Shown in pieces: positions 1-8,524 of a DNA stretch of 10,437 nt. Source of the DNA: Gammaproteobacteria bacterium (lineage in GTDB: Bacteria; Pseudomonadota; Gammaproteobacteria; Steroidobacterales; Steroidobacteraceae); the NCBI GenBank assembly GCA_028293775.1, contig JAQGOD010000147.1, positions 1-10,437 of the forward strand, read 5' to 3'. Both the position numbers and the translations under genes were made by a program. The notes under the pieces were generated by a model that made no database searches, was not told the DNA's origin, and worked only from the letters and a program-made list of their open reading frames with translations. Each line of letters starts with the position of its first letter. Position 1 is the stretch's first letter.

Positions 1-866
1 TCGGGGAGTAGCCCAACGAGGAGCGTGCGGCCTGCGTAGTTTTTGAGCGGGGCGGTGAAATGAGGCGGCGGCGCAAATGAGAAGCCGGCGCCCATCAGTC
101 GACCATCTGCCGCGACAGTCGCTGTCAGCATATTCATCGACGGCGTTCCAATAAACCGTGCCACAAAGACATTGTTCGGCCTTTCGTACAGCTCCAGAGG
201 CGTCCCGGTCTGCTGCAGATTGCCGCGGCCATCTTTTCCGAGCGGCGCCAACACCGTGATGCGGTGACCCAAGGTCATCGCTTCGACCTGATCGTGGGTG
301 ACGTAGATGGTAGTGGTCCGAAGACGCCGTTGCAACTTGGATAGTTCGGCGCGCATCAGCACACGCAGATCCGCATCGAGGTTTGACAAGGGTTCATCGA
401 AGAGGAACACAGCCGGCTTCCTGACGATGGCGCGGCCCAGAGCGACGCGCTGGCGCTGGCCGCCGGAAAGCGCTTTTGGTTTGCGGTCCAACAAGGGCTG
501 CAGCCCCAGCATGCCGGCGGTGCTCTCGACCTGCCGATCGATTTCGGCCGCCGCAAGCTTGCGAATCTTGAGGCCGAACGCCAAATTCTGCCGCACGGTC
601 ATTTGCGGATAGAGGGCGTAGTTTTGAAATACCATCGCCACATCCCGATCCTTCGGCGCCACCTCATTCATGACGCGGCCGCCAATGAGCAACTCGCCTT
701 CGCTCGTCTCTTCGAGTCCTGCGATCAAGCGCAGCGCGGTGGTCTTGCCGCAGCCGGACGGGCCGACCAGCACCATGAACTCGTGCTCGTGAATGTCCAG
801 ATTGAAGTCACGAAGGACCGCGACCTCGCCGTAGCGCTTGCCGATATTGCGAAAGATGACGCTCAT
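1..866 (-). CDS. ABC sugar transporter ATP-binding protein, MalK/UgpC/MsmX type (3' end cut off)
   Basis: This is the ATPase that should power the neighbouring permeases on the cytoplasmic face of the inner membrane. I read it open from the ATG at 866 to the window edge, 288 complete codons; the family is usually about 350-370 residues, so part of the C-terminal regulatory (TOBE/OB-fold) domain lies outside. Visible motifs, in order: Walker [11 protein letters not shown]-loop [11 protein letters not shown] signature [10 protein letters not shown], Walker B VFLFDEP followed by the D-loop LSNLDA, and the switch histidine in [10 protein letters not shown]. The start of the regulatory domain is visible in [13 protein letters not shown] and [10 protein letters not shown]. 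The stretch [13 protein letters not shown] looks a few residues longer than the usual short turn before TGTP. The ATG overlaps the TGA of the upstream hydrolase gene (ATGA) and has no good Shine-Dalgarno sequence, which suggests translational coupling. The family is clear; the exact sugar is inferred from context. Confidence 0.95.
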   Translation of the reverse strand, partial: MSVIFRNIGKRYGEVAVLRDFNLDIHEHEFMVLVGPSGCGKTTALRLIAGLEETSEGELLIGGRVMNEVAPKDRDVAMVFQNYALYPQMTVRQNLAFGLKIRKLAAAEIDRQVESTAGMLGLQPLLDRKPKALSGGQRQRVALGRAIVRKPAVFLFDEPLSNLDADLRVLMRAELSKLQRRLRTTTIYVTHDQVEAMTLGHRITVLAPLGKDGRGNLQQTGTPLELYERPNNVFVARFIGTPSMNMLTATVAADGRLMGAGFSFAPPPHFTAPLKNYAGRTLLVGLLP

Positions 867-3800
867 CGCTGCACGGGAATCCTAACTCGGCAAGGCAGGG
901 TGCGCAGGTTGAGGCTGCCGCCGCTAAAGGGCACCGCGCGGCCGTTGACCCGAGCTACGCCGCCGGCGCTGTTTCCCGGGATGGGAAAGACGAAGCCGCC
1001 CGGCGGCACCCGCATGCCGCCAGGCAGGCGAAGCTCCAGCGTTCCCTTGGCATGTTGCAATGTGTAGCCAAGACTGCCATAAGCCGTGCGCATCCCGCTG
1101 ACCCTTATCCCGCGTTTATCCAGCCATGACATCGGAATCCCTGCCGCCAGCACAATGGCAGCGTCGGAATCGCGCTCATACGCGAACAGATCGAGCGCGG
1201 AGCGAATGAAGTCCGAGGCCACCCAGCCGTGGGGCAGATCGCCGATGAAGCGAGCTTCGCGGGGCAGCCTGCCGATGACCTCGGGCCATTGGTTCCACGG
1301 CGGCGGCTTTCGGTCAGCCATGAAGTATTGCACCGCTTGCTGCGCGCGCTCGCGCCAGCCCAGGCGCACAAATGCGCCGACATCGCGCCATTCGTAGGGA
1401 GTGTAATCTTTCCACGGGCGAACACCGTCGCGGCGCGCCACGAACTCGCTCCAGTATCGCTCGAAGGTAGATTCCAAAAGACCCGGCGGCAGATCCAATG
1501 GGCCCGCACCCGGCGCGAGCACGATGGTGGTCGAGGTCGCATCGAAGTCGCCTAAGTCGGCGGCTCCCGGAATGAAGTCGATCCGCTTTTCGCCGATCAC
1601 CCGTCGAAGCGAATTGACCACCTCTTGTGCGAATTGCGCACGCTGCGCCTCAAGGCGCCGCGCATCGTCCGTCATCCCCAACGATCTGGCCAAAAAGGCT
1701 GCGTCCGCGTATCCGCGCAGCGCCCAAAAATCGTCCCAATAAGAATGCATGGGTTTGGCGCTGTAGCCTTCGTGGCTGATTGAGGGAGGCAGTAGCCCGA
1801 AATACATCGAGGCGTCGCTTGAGCCTTCGCCGGTCCGCGTCGACTGGCGCAGCCGCTCAAGATAGGCGGCCGCGTCCCGCACCTGCGGCCAGAGCTTTGC
1901 CACCAGTGCGCGATCTCCGCCAAGACGGTAAACCTCCGCTGCCAGGTAGATGAACTCGCCGCTGCTGTCGTGCTCGGGCACGGGGTCGGCGCCGCGCGCG
2001 TCCACGCAACAGGGCACTTTGCCGTCGGCGAACAGGTAGGTCGAATACCACTGCAAATAGTCTTCAGCCGCGCGTGTTTCACCGAGCCGCAGCAGCGCCG
2101 CGGACATCATCGCTCCGTCGCGGATCCAAGAGCGCGCGTAGGAGCGCGTTCCGGGCCGAAGGACCGGTCCAGCGCGCGACATGAGGATATGCGCCTCGGC
2201 GGTTCGAAGCGCTCGGGCGATATCCTGTGCCCCGCGAGAGTCAGGCGCGATAATCTGCAACCGATTCAGGCGGGATCGCCAAGCCGCTCGCGAAGCGGCG
2301 TGCACCTTGTCGAGAGCGGCCAGTCCAACGCTTCCCGGAAGCGGCTCTTTTCCGTTCCAGGGAATCAGAATTCCAAAAATCGTGCCGGCTCCCGGCGCGA
2401 GATCGGCGTCGAATGCCATGGCGCCGCTGGCGAGCTGCGACTCATCGGCAAGATTGACCGCCGTGTCCGGGGCGTTTCCCCATTGGGCGGAGGCCAACAC
2501 CGCAGGCATGCTGTTGCGTTCGAACATGAACAGTCCAACGCGTGTAGGCGCGGACAGCGGTAATATGCGCGTCGGGTTCGCGAGCAGCGCGTGTCCGTCC
2601 CACGCGATTTCGCCTACGGGCGACACGCCGCCGGGCGTCGTCAGGAATTGCGCCGCCGGATTCACTTGGACGGGACGCAACGCCAGCACCAATCGAAGGT
2701 GGCGGCGCTGCGACGACGTATTGCGCAGAAAATAGCGCCCGTACAAGCCCGACGCTGCGCCGTTGCCCGCAGCCGTGCTGATCGCCAGCGACCAGTTCGG
2801 CGTATTCCAGGTGACTCGCGGCAGGGGTAAGTATTCGTCCTCGAGGCTCTGAGTAGACTTGACGTCGGCCCAACCGAACAAGCGGCCTTCTTCTACCACG
2901 AAAGGTTCAACGCTGGGGCCGCCTCGCTGTGTCTCGATGGCACCATCTTCGGATAAAAGAGCGGATTGGCTGTCGCCATCGGTACCCGCAAGCGTCCAAT
3001 AGCTTTGTTCACTGAAACCCCGCGGCAGGTAACCGCGAGGCGACTCGTGCGCAATGCTCGCAAGCAGCGCGTTACGGCTGGCGCCAAAGCTGGGTTCCTC
3101 GAGCGTGACGTTTCGCAAGAGGGTTTCTTTACCTGAGGCTACGCTCATGCGAAAGCGCAGATAGCGTGCCTCCTCATCGGGAAGCCACAGCCAATCAGTC
3201 GCGCCGGCCGCTGCAGTGAAGTGCCGCAGCTGTCTCCACTGGACTCCGTCCATCGAAGCAGCGACCTCGTAGCGGGCCGGCCTCAAAGTGGGGTCCCAAT
3301 CGAGCCGCAGTCCGCCAAATTCCCGCGTTAGCTGCCAATCCAGGAGCAGTTCGCAGCCGACTGGGTTCGAGCATCGCCAAGCCGTTTCGGTGTTTCCATC
3401 GGGCACCGCGGCATCTTGCTCGCCGGCACGGGCCGTGGGCACAGGCCAGGCCGCCGGCGCGGGCGGCAAGGGCAGCAGTCGGACAGGACCCACTTCCAGC
3501 GAGCCGGCACCCCCGCCGCGCCCCGCGCTGATCACCAGCTGCAGACGCTCGACACGGTGCAATTGCCGATCCTGGGTCGGTCCCCAGGCAAATTCGATCT
3601 GCCGCCGCCTGATGCGCAAGGTTCGCAGTCCCTTCTGGAGTTCGAAATTCGGGCGCCGGTACCACCACACGTTCTCGCCGCCGGCATCCAGCAATTTGAC
3701 CTCCAGATCGTTGATCGGTCCTGTCCCGCCCAACATGAGGTCGATTTCGAAATTCTCCGGCAGATCGAGAGGCAGCGTTCGCTCGAGCGCGGCGTATCCG

Positions 3801-4009
3801 GCGTGGTGCTGAAAGTCGAATTGCAGACGAAGCGCCGGGTCCGGTGTCGACAGCGGTTCCAACCGTGACACCACGCCATCAGAGGCCAGCGCCTTCCACA
3901 GCGTCGGCGTGGCCATATCGTCAATCACCAGGGCAGCCGTGGATACATTTGCATGCGCGCCGGCGATCAGCAATGGGACAGCGAGCACCGCGATGACATG
4001 CAGGCGCAC
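863..4009 (-). CDS. exported discoidin-domain protein with a putative alpha/alpha-barrel glycoside hydrolase domain (1048 aa)
   Basis: I do not recognise an exact family. The protein starts with a signal peptide (residues 1-20, hydrophobic [13 protein letters not shown], likely cut after AHA), so it should act in the periplasm or outside. Residues about 25-185 look like a beta-sandwich. Residues about 195-292 look like an F5/8 type C (discoidin) carbohydrate-binding domain, with DGNTETAW at 204-211 and a YLRFRMSV end strand. Residues about 300-565 appear beta-rich, and about 580-985 helical. The helical part resembles six-hairpin (alpha/alpha) barrel glycosidases in motifs such as SWIRDG (627-632), EHDSSGEF (679-686), YWDDFW (757-762), YEWRDVGAF (around 872-880) and GDLPHGW (923-929). 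Acidic residues D631, E679, E685, D759, D760 and E873 are catalytic candidates only. A beta-rich tail follows. The start is GTG, 5 bases after the upstream permease's TAA, with AAAGG at 4019-4023 as a likely ribosome binding site. Its place between permease and ATPase genes ties it to the sugar-uptake operon. Confidence 0.8.
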   Translation of the reverse strand: MRLHVIAVLAVPLLIAGAHANVSTAALVIDDMATPTLWKALASDGVVSRLEPLSTPDPALRLQFDFQHHAGYAALERTLPLDLPENFEIDLMLGGTGPINDLEVKLLDAGGENVWWYRRPNFELQKGLRTLRIRRRQIEFAWGPTQDRQLHRVERLQLVISAGRGGGAGSLEVGPVRLLPLPPAPAAWPVPTARAGEQDAAVPDGNTETAWRCSNPVGCELLLDWQLTREFGGLRLDWDPTLRPARYEVAASMDGVQWRQLRHFTAAAGATDWLWLPDEEARYLRFRMSVASGKETLLRNVTLEEPSFGASRNALLASIAHESPRGYLPRGFSEQSYWTLAGTDGDSQSALLSEDGAIETQRGGPSVEPFVVEEGRLFGWADVKSTQSLEDEYLPLPRVTWNTPNWSLAISTAAGNGAASGLYGRYFLRNTSSQRRHLRLVLALRPVQVNPAAQFLTTPGGVSPVGEIAWDGHALLANPTRILPLSAPTRVGLFMFERNSMPAVLASAQWGNAPDTAVNLADESQLASGAMAFDADLAPGAGTIFGILIPWNGKEPLPGSVGLAALDKVHAASRAAWRSRLNRLQIIAPDSRGAQDIARALRTAEAHILMSRAGPVLRPGTRSYARSWIRDGAMMSAALLRLGETRAAEDYLQWYSTYLFADGKVPCCVDARGADPVPEHDSSGEFIYLAAEVYRLGGDRALVAKLWPQVRDAAAYLERLRQSTRTGEGSSDASMYFGLLPPSISHEGYSAKPMHSYWDDFWALRGYADAAFLARSLGMTDDARRLEAQRAQFAQEVVNSLRRVIGEKRIDFIPGAADLGDFDATSTTIVLAPGAGPLDLPPGLLESTFERYWSEFVARRDGVRPWKDYTPYEWRDVGAFVRLGWRERAQQAVQYFMADRKPPPWNQWPEVIGRLPREARFIGDLPHGWVASDFIRSALDLFAYERDSDAAIVLAAGIPMSWLDKRGIRVSGMRTAYGSLGYTLQHAKGTLELRLPGGMRVPPGGFVFPIPGNSAGGVARVNGRAVPFSGGSLNLRTLPCRVRIPVQR

Positions 4010-4014
4010 AGGCC

Positions 4015-4836
4015 TTAGCCTTTCACGGCGCCGGTCATCATCCCACGCAGATAATAACGTTGCAGTACCAGGAACAGGAGCAGCACCGGTAGCACGGTCA
4101 ACACCGCGCCGGCCATCATCAATTCGCTATCCTGCACGTGTTCGCGCGACAGCGATGCGAGCGCGACCGGCAGGGTGTAGAGCTTGCCGTCGTTGAGTAC
4201 GATCAGGGGCCACATAAAATCGTTCCAAGCGCCGAGGAACGTGAACACGGCGAGGGTCACCAGGATAGGGCGCAGCATGGGCAGCACTACTCGCAGATAA
4301 ATGGTCGCCTCGCCGGCCCCTTCGAGACGCGCGGCCTCGAGCAATTCATCGGGCACCATGGCCGCATGCTGGCGGACCAGAAAAATGCTGAAAACTCCGG
4401 CGAGCCACGGCACCAGCACTCCGGGCAAGGTATTGACCAACCCCATGGTTTTCAAAATCAAAAACAGCGGCAACATCGCAACCTGCGCCGGAATCACCAG
4501 GGCACCCACGAGAAATTTTTGAATGGATCGACTCCCCGAAAATTTGAGCTTGGCGAAAGCGTAGCCTGCGCTCACGTTGAAGATTAGCGACAGCAGCGTG
4601 GCTGCCGAAGCGATCCCGAGACTGTTTAGAAAGCGGCGGCCCATCCCTGAGTGTGCGAAGAGCTCGCGGTAGTTGTCGAGGGTCGCGTGCGTGGGCCACA
4701 GCGGCGGGGGATATACACTCGAGGTTCCCGCCGGCATCAAGGACGCCGAGAGCATCCAAAATAAAGGAAACAGGGTCAGCGCCGCGATCAGCGCGAGGGC
4801 GCCATTCACTCCTAAGGCGGCCAGCCGCGCCTTCAT
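4015..4836 (-). CDS. ABC sugar transporter inner-membrane permease, MalG/LacG type
   Basis: One half of the membrane channel of the sugar importer, in the inner membrane, 273 residues, normal for the family. About six hydrophobic segments can be read: roughly 9-30, 70-95, 106-128, 138-155, 190-210 and 243-260. The cytoplasmic EAA loop that docks onto the ATPase is LLEAARLEGAGEA at about 165-177, with the conserved proline at 186 (VVLPML). The C-terminus LQRYYLRGMMTGAVKG is typical of MalG-like permeases. The ATG at 4836 was chosen because it begins MKARLAALGV directly before the first membrane segment and overlaps the TGA of the partner permease (ATGA). The reading frame stays open upstream to 5268, but that part lies inside the partner permease and reads as arginine- and histidine-rich shadow sequence. 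No clear Shine-Dalgarno sequence precedes the ATG, so coupling to the upstream gene is likely. Confidence 0.95.
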   Translation of the reverse strand: MKARLAALGVNGALALIAALTLFPLFWMLSASLMPAGTSSVYPPPLWPTHATLDNYRELFAHSGMGRRFLNSLGIASAATLLSLIFNVSAGYAFAKLKFSGSRSIQKFLVGALVIPAQVAMLPLFLILKTMGLVNTLPGVLVPWLAGVFSIFLVRQHAAMVPDELLEAARLEGAGEATIYLRVVLPMLRPILVTLAVFTFLGAWNDFMWPLIVLNDGKLYTLPVALASLSREHVQDSELMMAGAVLTVLPVLLLFLVLQRYYLRGMMTGAVKG

Positions 4837-5714
4837 GGAGCGGCCACGCGGCGCGCGACGCCGATTTGCAGGACCGTGACTGCAAACATCATCAAGAAAA
4901 GAACGAATGCAACTGCGGAGGCAGTGCCTAAATTCCACCACTTGAATCCCTGCTCGTACATGAAATACAGCACGCTCACCGTGCTCTCCGCCGGGCCTCC
5001 TTGCGTCATGACATAAGGCTCCGCGAACAGCTGAAAAAAGCCGGCGATGGTGAGAATGCTGACCAACAATAACGTCGGACCGAGCATGGGCAGCGTGACG
5101 TGCCGAAATTGCAGCCGCCAGCCTGCACCATCGAGACTGCTCGCTTCGTAGAGCTCCTCCGGAATGCTTTGCAGCGCGGCCAGGAAGATCACCATGTTGT
5201 AGCCAAAGTTCTTCCACACCGTAAACAAAATAATCGCGGGCATCGCGAAGTGAGGATTCCCCAGCCAATCGATCGGGGCCAGCCCTAATTGCCCCAGCCC
5301 ATAATTGATCAAACCATATCGGGTGTGCAGCAGATAGCGCCAGATGACGGCCACCGCGACCAAGGTTGTGACCACCGGGGCAAACAGCGCGGTGCGGAAA
5401 AAGCCGCGAAAGCGCGCCAACCGCGAGTGCAGGAGCAAGGCAGCCCCGAGCGATGCGCCGATCGAGAGCGGTACTCCGATGCCGGTGAAATAAAGCGTGT
5501 TCCCGAGAGCCGACCAGAACAGCGGCGTCTTGAGAAGTTCGAGATAGTTGCGCAGGCCGATGAATCGCAGATTATGGATGTCGGCGAGGGCATAGATGTC
5601 GAAATCGGTCAGGCTCAGGCCTAGCGCAATGATCACAGGAACGAAAAAGAAAATGGCGATGACGGACAACGCCGGCGCTGCGAGAATCAGCCCGGCGCGC
5701 GCGGCGGCGGTCAC
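4833..5714 (-). CDS. ABC sugar transporter inner-membrane permease, MalF/LacF type
   Basis: The other half of the importer channel, 293 residues. It begins with a hydrophobic segment (about 8-33), followed by segments at about 66-95, 106-128, 155-181, 209-230 and 264-286. The EAA loop reads LYEASSLDGAGWR at about 188-200, with the conserved proline at 209 (VTLPML); the second A of EAA is S here, a common variation. The stretch EPYVMTQGGPAESTVSVLY near 232-250 is a hallmark of MalF-like sugar permeases. The start is a GTG at 5714 that overlaps the TGA of the sugar-binding protein gene (GTGA). It is preceded by the best Shine-Dalgarno sequence of the locus, AAGGAG, 7 bases upstream. The gene ends with a TGA overlapping the ATG of the second permease. 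Family assignment is firm; substrate is inferred from neighbours. Confidence 0.95.
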   Translation of the reverse strand: MTAAARAGLILAAPALSVIAIFFFVPVIIALGLSLTDFDIYALADIHNLRFIGLRNYLELLKTPLFWSALGNTLYFTGIGVPLSIGASLGAALLLHSRLARFRGFFRTALFAPVVTTLVAVAVIWRYLLHTRYGLINYGLGQLGLAPIDWLGNPHFAMPAIILFTVWKNFGYNMVIFLAALQSIPEELYEASSLDGAGWRLQFRHVTLPMLGPTLLLVSILTIAGFFQLFAEPYVMTQGGPAESTVSVLYFMYEQGFKWWNLGTASAVAFVLFLMMFAVTVLQIGVARRVAAP

Positions 5715-6994
5715 AATATCGCTCCTTTCGCGAGCAGCTCGCGCCGCTTGGCAAGGATTCGATTTGACCGCGCATCGAGCTCGAGCGCGCCGGCATGCAC
5801 GCTGAGATCGCCGCGAACTACCCGTTCGGCGACCAGGCGCATCTCAGTGGCAATGCGCTCCCATTCGGCCACCTTGGGCACCGGCTTGACGCGCTCCAGT
5901 TGTTCGCGGAATGCGGCCGCGTACGGATCAGCGTCGAGTGCGGGACTCCGCCAGGAAGAGCGGCGGGGCGGCAGATTGCCCGTCAACGCGTGAAAGCGCT
6001 GTTGCACGGCGGGTTGCGATAAGTATTCGATGAGCTGCCAAGCCGCCTCGGCGTGTTTCGAGCCGCGAAAGACCGCAAGGCTCGCACCCCCCGCCGTGGA
6101 TGCGCCCGGTCCGTCGGGTCCGGGTAAGGGCGCCGTCATCCACTTGCCCTGAAGCGCCGCAGGCAGGCGGCGTTTGAACTCGCCGATGTTCCACGGCCCG
6201 GTGATATAAAAAGCAAAATAGCCGCGGCCGAATTCCGTCCACACATTGGCAATTTGCGAGTCGTTTACCGGCGGGGCGTAGCGCTTGCGAAACATATCGA
6301 CATAGAATTCGAAGGTACGTTCGAATTCCGCGTTGGCAAAATTGCCGTGCGCGCCATTGTCGCGCAGCAACGGCTCGCGTTGCTGCAGGGCCAGTGCAAT
6401 CAGCGAATCATACTCATTGAGCGGCAGCAGTATTCCGTAACGCTCGCCGCGGCTATTCCGGGTGAGCGCCGCAAGCATGCTCAACCACTCCGGCCAATTC
6501 TTCGGCGGCGCTTCGAAGCCGGCTGCGGCGAGCAGGTCCGTGCGATAGAAAAGCAGGCGGGTGTCCACATACCAAGGGATGCCGTAGACCGAGTCGCCGA
6601 CGGCATTCGCGTCCCACGCACCCTGAAAATAATCCTCGCGCGAGATGCTGGAGCGCTCGAGGCGCGCATCCAAGGGTGCCAGCGCCTTGAGCGCCAATAG
6701 CTCCGCAATCCAACTATTGCCCAACTGGCATAAGTCGGGGGTTGAATTGCCGGCCACCGCCGTGAGCAGCTTTTCGTGCGCCGCGGTCCAGGGTAACTGC
6801 TCTACCTCGACCCTGATGCCGGGATGCAGACGCTCGAACTCGGGCATGAACTCGAGAATGACTTCCGCCTCGCGTCCCATGGCCCAAAAGTGCAGCACGT
6901 TGCGCGAGTCGCCCGTGGTACAGCCGGACAGCAGTGCGGTGGCACCCAGCGCAACAGCGCCGGCGATCCACGCACCGCAGCGGCGCGGAATCAC
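5711..6994 (-). CDS. ABC transporter sugar-binding lipoprotein, extracellular solute-binding family 1
   Basis: Captures the sugar outside the inner membrane and delivers it to the two permeases. It has 427 residues, normal for the family. The N-terminus has two arginines, a hydrophobic stretch and a lipobox LSGC with the lipidated cysteine at residue 25. Family-1 features include the first strand VLHFWAMG, the region FERLHPGIRVEVEQLPW, PDLCQLGNSW, VYGIPWYVDTRLLFYRTDLL, and a C-terminal segment AAWQLIEYLSQPAVQQRF followed by TGNLPPRRSSW. The residue after the cysteine is Thr rather than Asp, which in the enteric Lol rule would favour the outer membrane; that rule may not hold in this host. The start is GTG at 6994, overlapping the TGA of the GH144-like gene (GTGA). 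No other start giving a signal peptide was found. The Shine-Dalgarno sequence is weak, so coupling is likely. Confidence 0.93.
   Translation of the reverse strand: MIPRRCGAWIAGAVALGATALLSGCTTGDSRNVLHFWAMGREAEVILEFMPEFERLHPGIRVEVEQLPWTAAHEKLLTAVAGNSTPDLCQLGNSWIAELLALKALAPLDARLERSSISREDYFQGAWDANAVGDSVYGIPWYVDTRLLFYRTDLLAAAGFEAPPKNWPEWLSMLAALTRNSRGERYGILLPLNEYDSLIALALQQREPLLRDNGAHGNFANAEFERTFEFYVDMFRKRYAPPVNDSQIANVWTEFGRGYFAFYITGPWNIGEFKRRLPAALQGKWMTAPLPGPDGPGASTAGGASLAVFRGSKHAEAAWQLIEYLSQPAVQQRFHALTGNLPPRRSSWRSPALDADPYAAAFREQLERVKPVPKVAEWERIATEMRLVAERVVRGDLSVHAGALELDARSNRILAKRRELLAKGAIL
5722..5727 (-). promoter_or_regulatory. strong ribosome binding site for the MalF-type permease
   Basis: The minus strand reads AAGGAG, 7 bases before the GTG start at 5714. 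It lies inside the end of the sugar-binding protein gene and supports the GTG start and the GTGA overlap. It is the clearest Shine-Dalgarno sequence in the locus; the other junctions have weak ones. Confidence 0.75.
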
Positions 6995-8454
6995 CCCGTG
7001 GTGTCCAGCCAGCCGCCTTGGAAGCCCGCCCGCTCGAGGCCGCGCCTGACATAGGGATTGCGGCGCATGATGCGCCAGATGAGTCCACTGCGGAAATTTT
7101 CGATCATGGTGACGGTCAGGCCCTGATCGATGCCAATGTAATCGTTGTCCACCCAGCCAACGCCCTGTATGACGCGGCCGTACTTGAGCTTGACGTCCTC
7201 ATAGTTGAAGCTGGGATTAAACGCATCGACGAAACCGAATGTGGAATAGATGTACTTGCCGTATTGCTCTTGCATCAGTCGCAACGTCGGCAGGGCGATT
7301 TCCGGCGCGAAGGGCAGGGCGCCGAACACCGCGTTGGGCGCAAGCGTGCCGTCATCGTAGTTTTGGGCGCCGCCTGCGCCGCGCGCTGCGTAGGCGTGAA
7401 AGAGCCGTGTTTCGCCGTTGTATTCAAGCTTGGCATCGGTGGGTCCGTCGCTGGCCGTAATACCCCACATGCGCGAGGAGTAACCCACCCACTTCATTGG
7501 GTTGGCAATCACGTAGCTGCGCTGTGCGTAAATGGCGCGGCGAGTGTTGTCGAAATAGTCGATGCCCTTATTGCGCATATATGCATCGCGGATGTCGCGA
7601 AAATCGATCCATACGTGAGAGTACTGATGCCCGAAGAGCGGCGGAAAAGACAGATACCACTCGCCCTCATTGACCCAATGAAAATCGAAAGTCGAGGTAT
7701 AGGACTGCCACGAGGAAGCCGGCATGGGCGCGGTGGGCGAGCCCAACCCCAAGATGTACATGATGGAGGACTCGTTGTAGCCGCGCCAATTCTTGGGGTG
7801 AAATCCCAGTTCCGGCGACCAGCCCAGCGCGACCACGCCGTCATCCCGCGACGCCCACGCCCAGTCGATGCGGCGGTACAACCAGTCGGCGATCTTGCGC
7901 AATTCCTTTTCCTGAGGATCGGAGCTGTCGAAATAGCTCTGGCAGAACAAGACGCCCGCGATGAACAGCGACGTGTCGATCATCGACAGCTCGGATTGTT
8001 CGTTGAACCGTACCCCGGTTTCCATGTCGAGGAAATGGTAATAAAAGCCTTTGTATCCGGAAAAACCCTTGACCGCAGCGCCTTGGGGCGCATCGCGGAA
8101 GAAGCGCAGCGTCTTCAGTACTCGATCGCGGGCATCGGCACGCGATACGTAGCCGCGTTCCACGCCGATCGGATAACTCGTGAGGGCAAATCCGACCGCC
8201 GCCAGACTGGCGAAGGTACGGGTCGGATAGCGGTCGGGCACCAGGCCGTTTTTAGGGTTGGCATTTGCCCAAAAAAAATCAAACGTTTTGTGTTCGATGT
8301 CCTCCAGGAACTCAGCGGCCTGATTCGGGGTATCCGTCTCCTCCAATAGCTTGGCTCGCGGAGTCGGTTTGATGAAGGGAAGGGCGGCGGTACAGCCTGT
8401 AATCAGTAAGATCGTCAACAGCGAGCCGAGTGTGACCGCGCGAGAAATGTGCAT
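6991..8454 (-). CDS. glycoamylase-family lipoprotein, GH144-like (putative beta-1,2-glucanase)
   Basis: A 487-residue exported protein of the glycoamylase family (PF10091 / COG5368), which overlaps GH144; characterised GH144 enzymes are beta-1,2-glucanases releasing sophoro-oligosaccharides. It starts with a signal peptide and lipobox ITGC (Cys21), so it is probably anchored to a membrane facing the periplasm or outside. The (alpha/alpha)6-barrel domain spans about residues 45-475. Recognisable motifs are FFWANANPKNGLVPDR (61-75), ELSMIDTSLF (155-164), GYNESSIMYILGLGSP (225-240), FPPLFGHQYSHVWIDFRD (270-287), WGITASDGP (330-338), GFVDAFNPS (407-415) and IGIDQGLTVTMIENFRSG (440-457). E155, D160 and E228 are candidate active-site acids. 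The ATG at 8454 was chosen because it directly gives the signal peptide; the frame is open up to 8739, but that part overlaps the halogenase and lacks signal features. Its TGA overlaps the GTG of the sugar-binding protein. Another glucan linkage cannot be excluded. Confidence 0.9.
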   Translation of the reverse strand: MHISRAVTLGSLLTILLITGCTAALPFIKPTPRAKLLEETDTPNQAAEFLEDIEHKTFDFFWANANPKNGLVPDRYPTRTFASLAAVGFALTSYPIGVERGYVSRADARDRVLKTLRFFRDAPQGAAVKGFSGYKGFYYHFLDMETGVRFNEQSELSMIDTSLFIAGVLFCQSYFDSSDPQEKELRKIADWLYRRIDWAWASRDDGVVALGWSPELGFHPKNWRGYNESSIMYILGLGSPTAPMPASSWQSYTSTFDFHWVNEGEWYLSFPPLFGHQYSHVWIDFRDIRDAYMRNKGIDYFDNTRRAIYAQRSYVIANPMKWVGYSSRMWGITASDGPTDAKLEYNGETRLFHAYAARGAGGAQNYDDGTLAPNAVFGALPFAPEIALPTLRLMQEQYGKYIYSTFGFVDAFNPSFNYEDVKLKYGRVIQGVGWVDNDYIGIDQGLTVTMIENFRSGLIWRIMRRNPYVRRGLERAGFQGGWLDTTG

Positions 8455-8524
8455 TATTGAAGGTACTCTTGCGCCCTCAAATGAGCGCTCCAGGTGATCA
8501 TTGACTAAAGATGAGACCCTGTTG
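8455..8524 (-). other. 70-base intergenic gap with a weak imperfect hairpin and a short palindrome
   Basis: This is the longest gap in the window. On the minus strand it holds the 8-base palindrome GAGCGCTC (8483-8490), which could be an operator half-core. It overlaps a possible imperfect stem-loop at 8471-8488 (GCGC plus TC pairing with GA plus GCGC, loop ATTT, two bulged G). There is no run of T after the stem, so it is not a convincing intrinsic terminator. I see no clear -35/-10 pair. A weak AAGAG lies 11 bases before the ATG at 8454. It is the most likely place for a processing site, partial attenuator or internal promoter separating receptor/halogenase from the transport operon, but this is inference. 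Confidence 0.3.

Noticed and set aside
1970..2735. Overlapping plus-strand frames of 184-197 codons inside the large hydrolase gene
   Set aside because: They are composition shadows of the 1048-residue protein; neither shows a family motif or a convincing start.
4837..5268. Upstream extension of the MalG-type permease frame
   Set aside because: It lies entirely within the coding region of the MalF-type permease and reads as low-quality, Arg/His-rich sequence; the ATG at 4836 gives the normal family N-terminus.
6934..8349. Long open frame on the plus strand (471 codons) opposite the GH144-like gene
   Set aside because: It is antisense to a gene with clear family motifs. Its translation is rich in Arg, His, Ala and Val without domains, as expected for shadow frames in GC-rich DNA, and it has no recognisable start signal.
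8471..8488. Intrinsic terminator after the halogenase
   Set aside because: The stem is short and bulged, and no run of T follows it on the coding strand.
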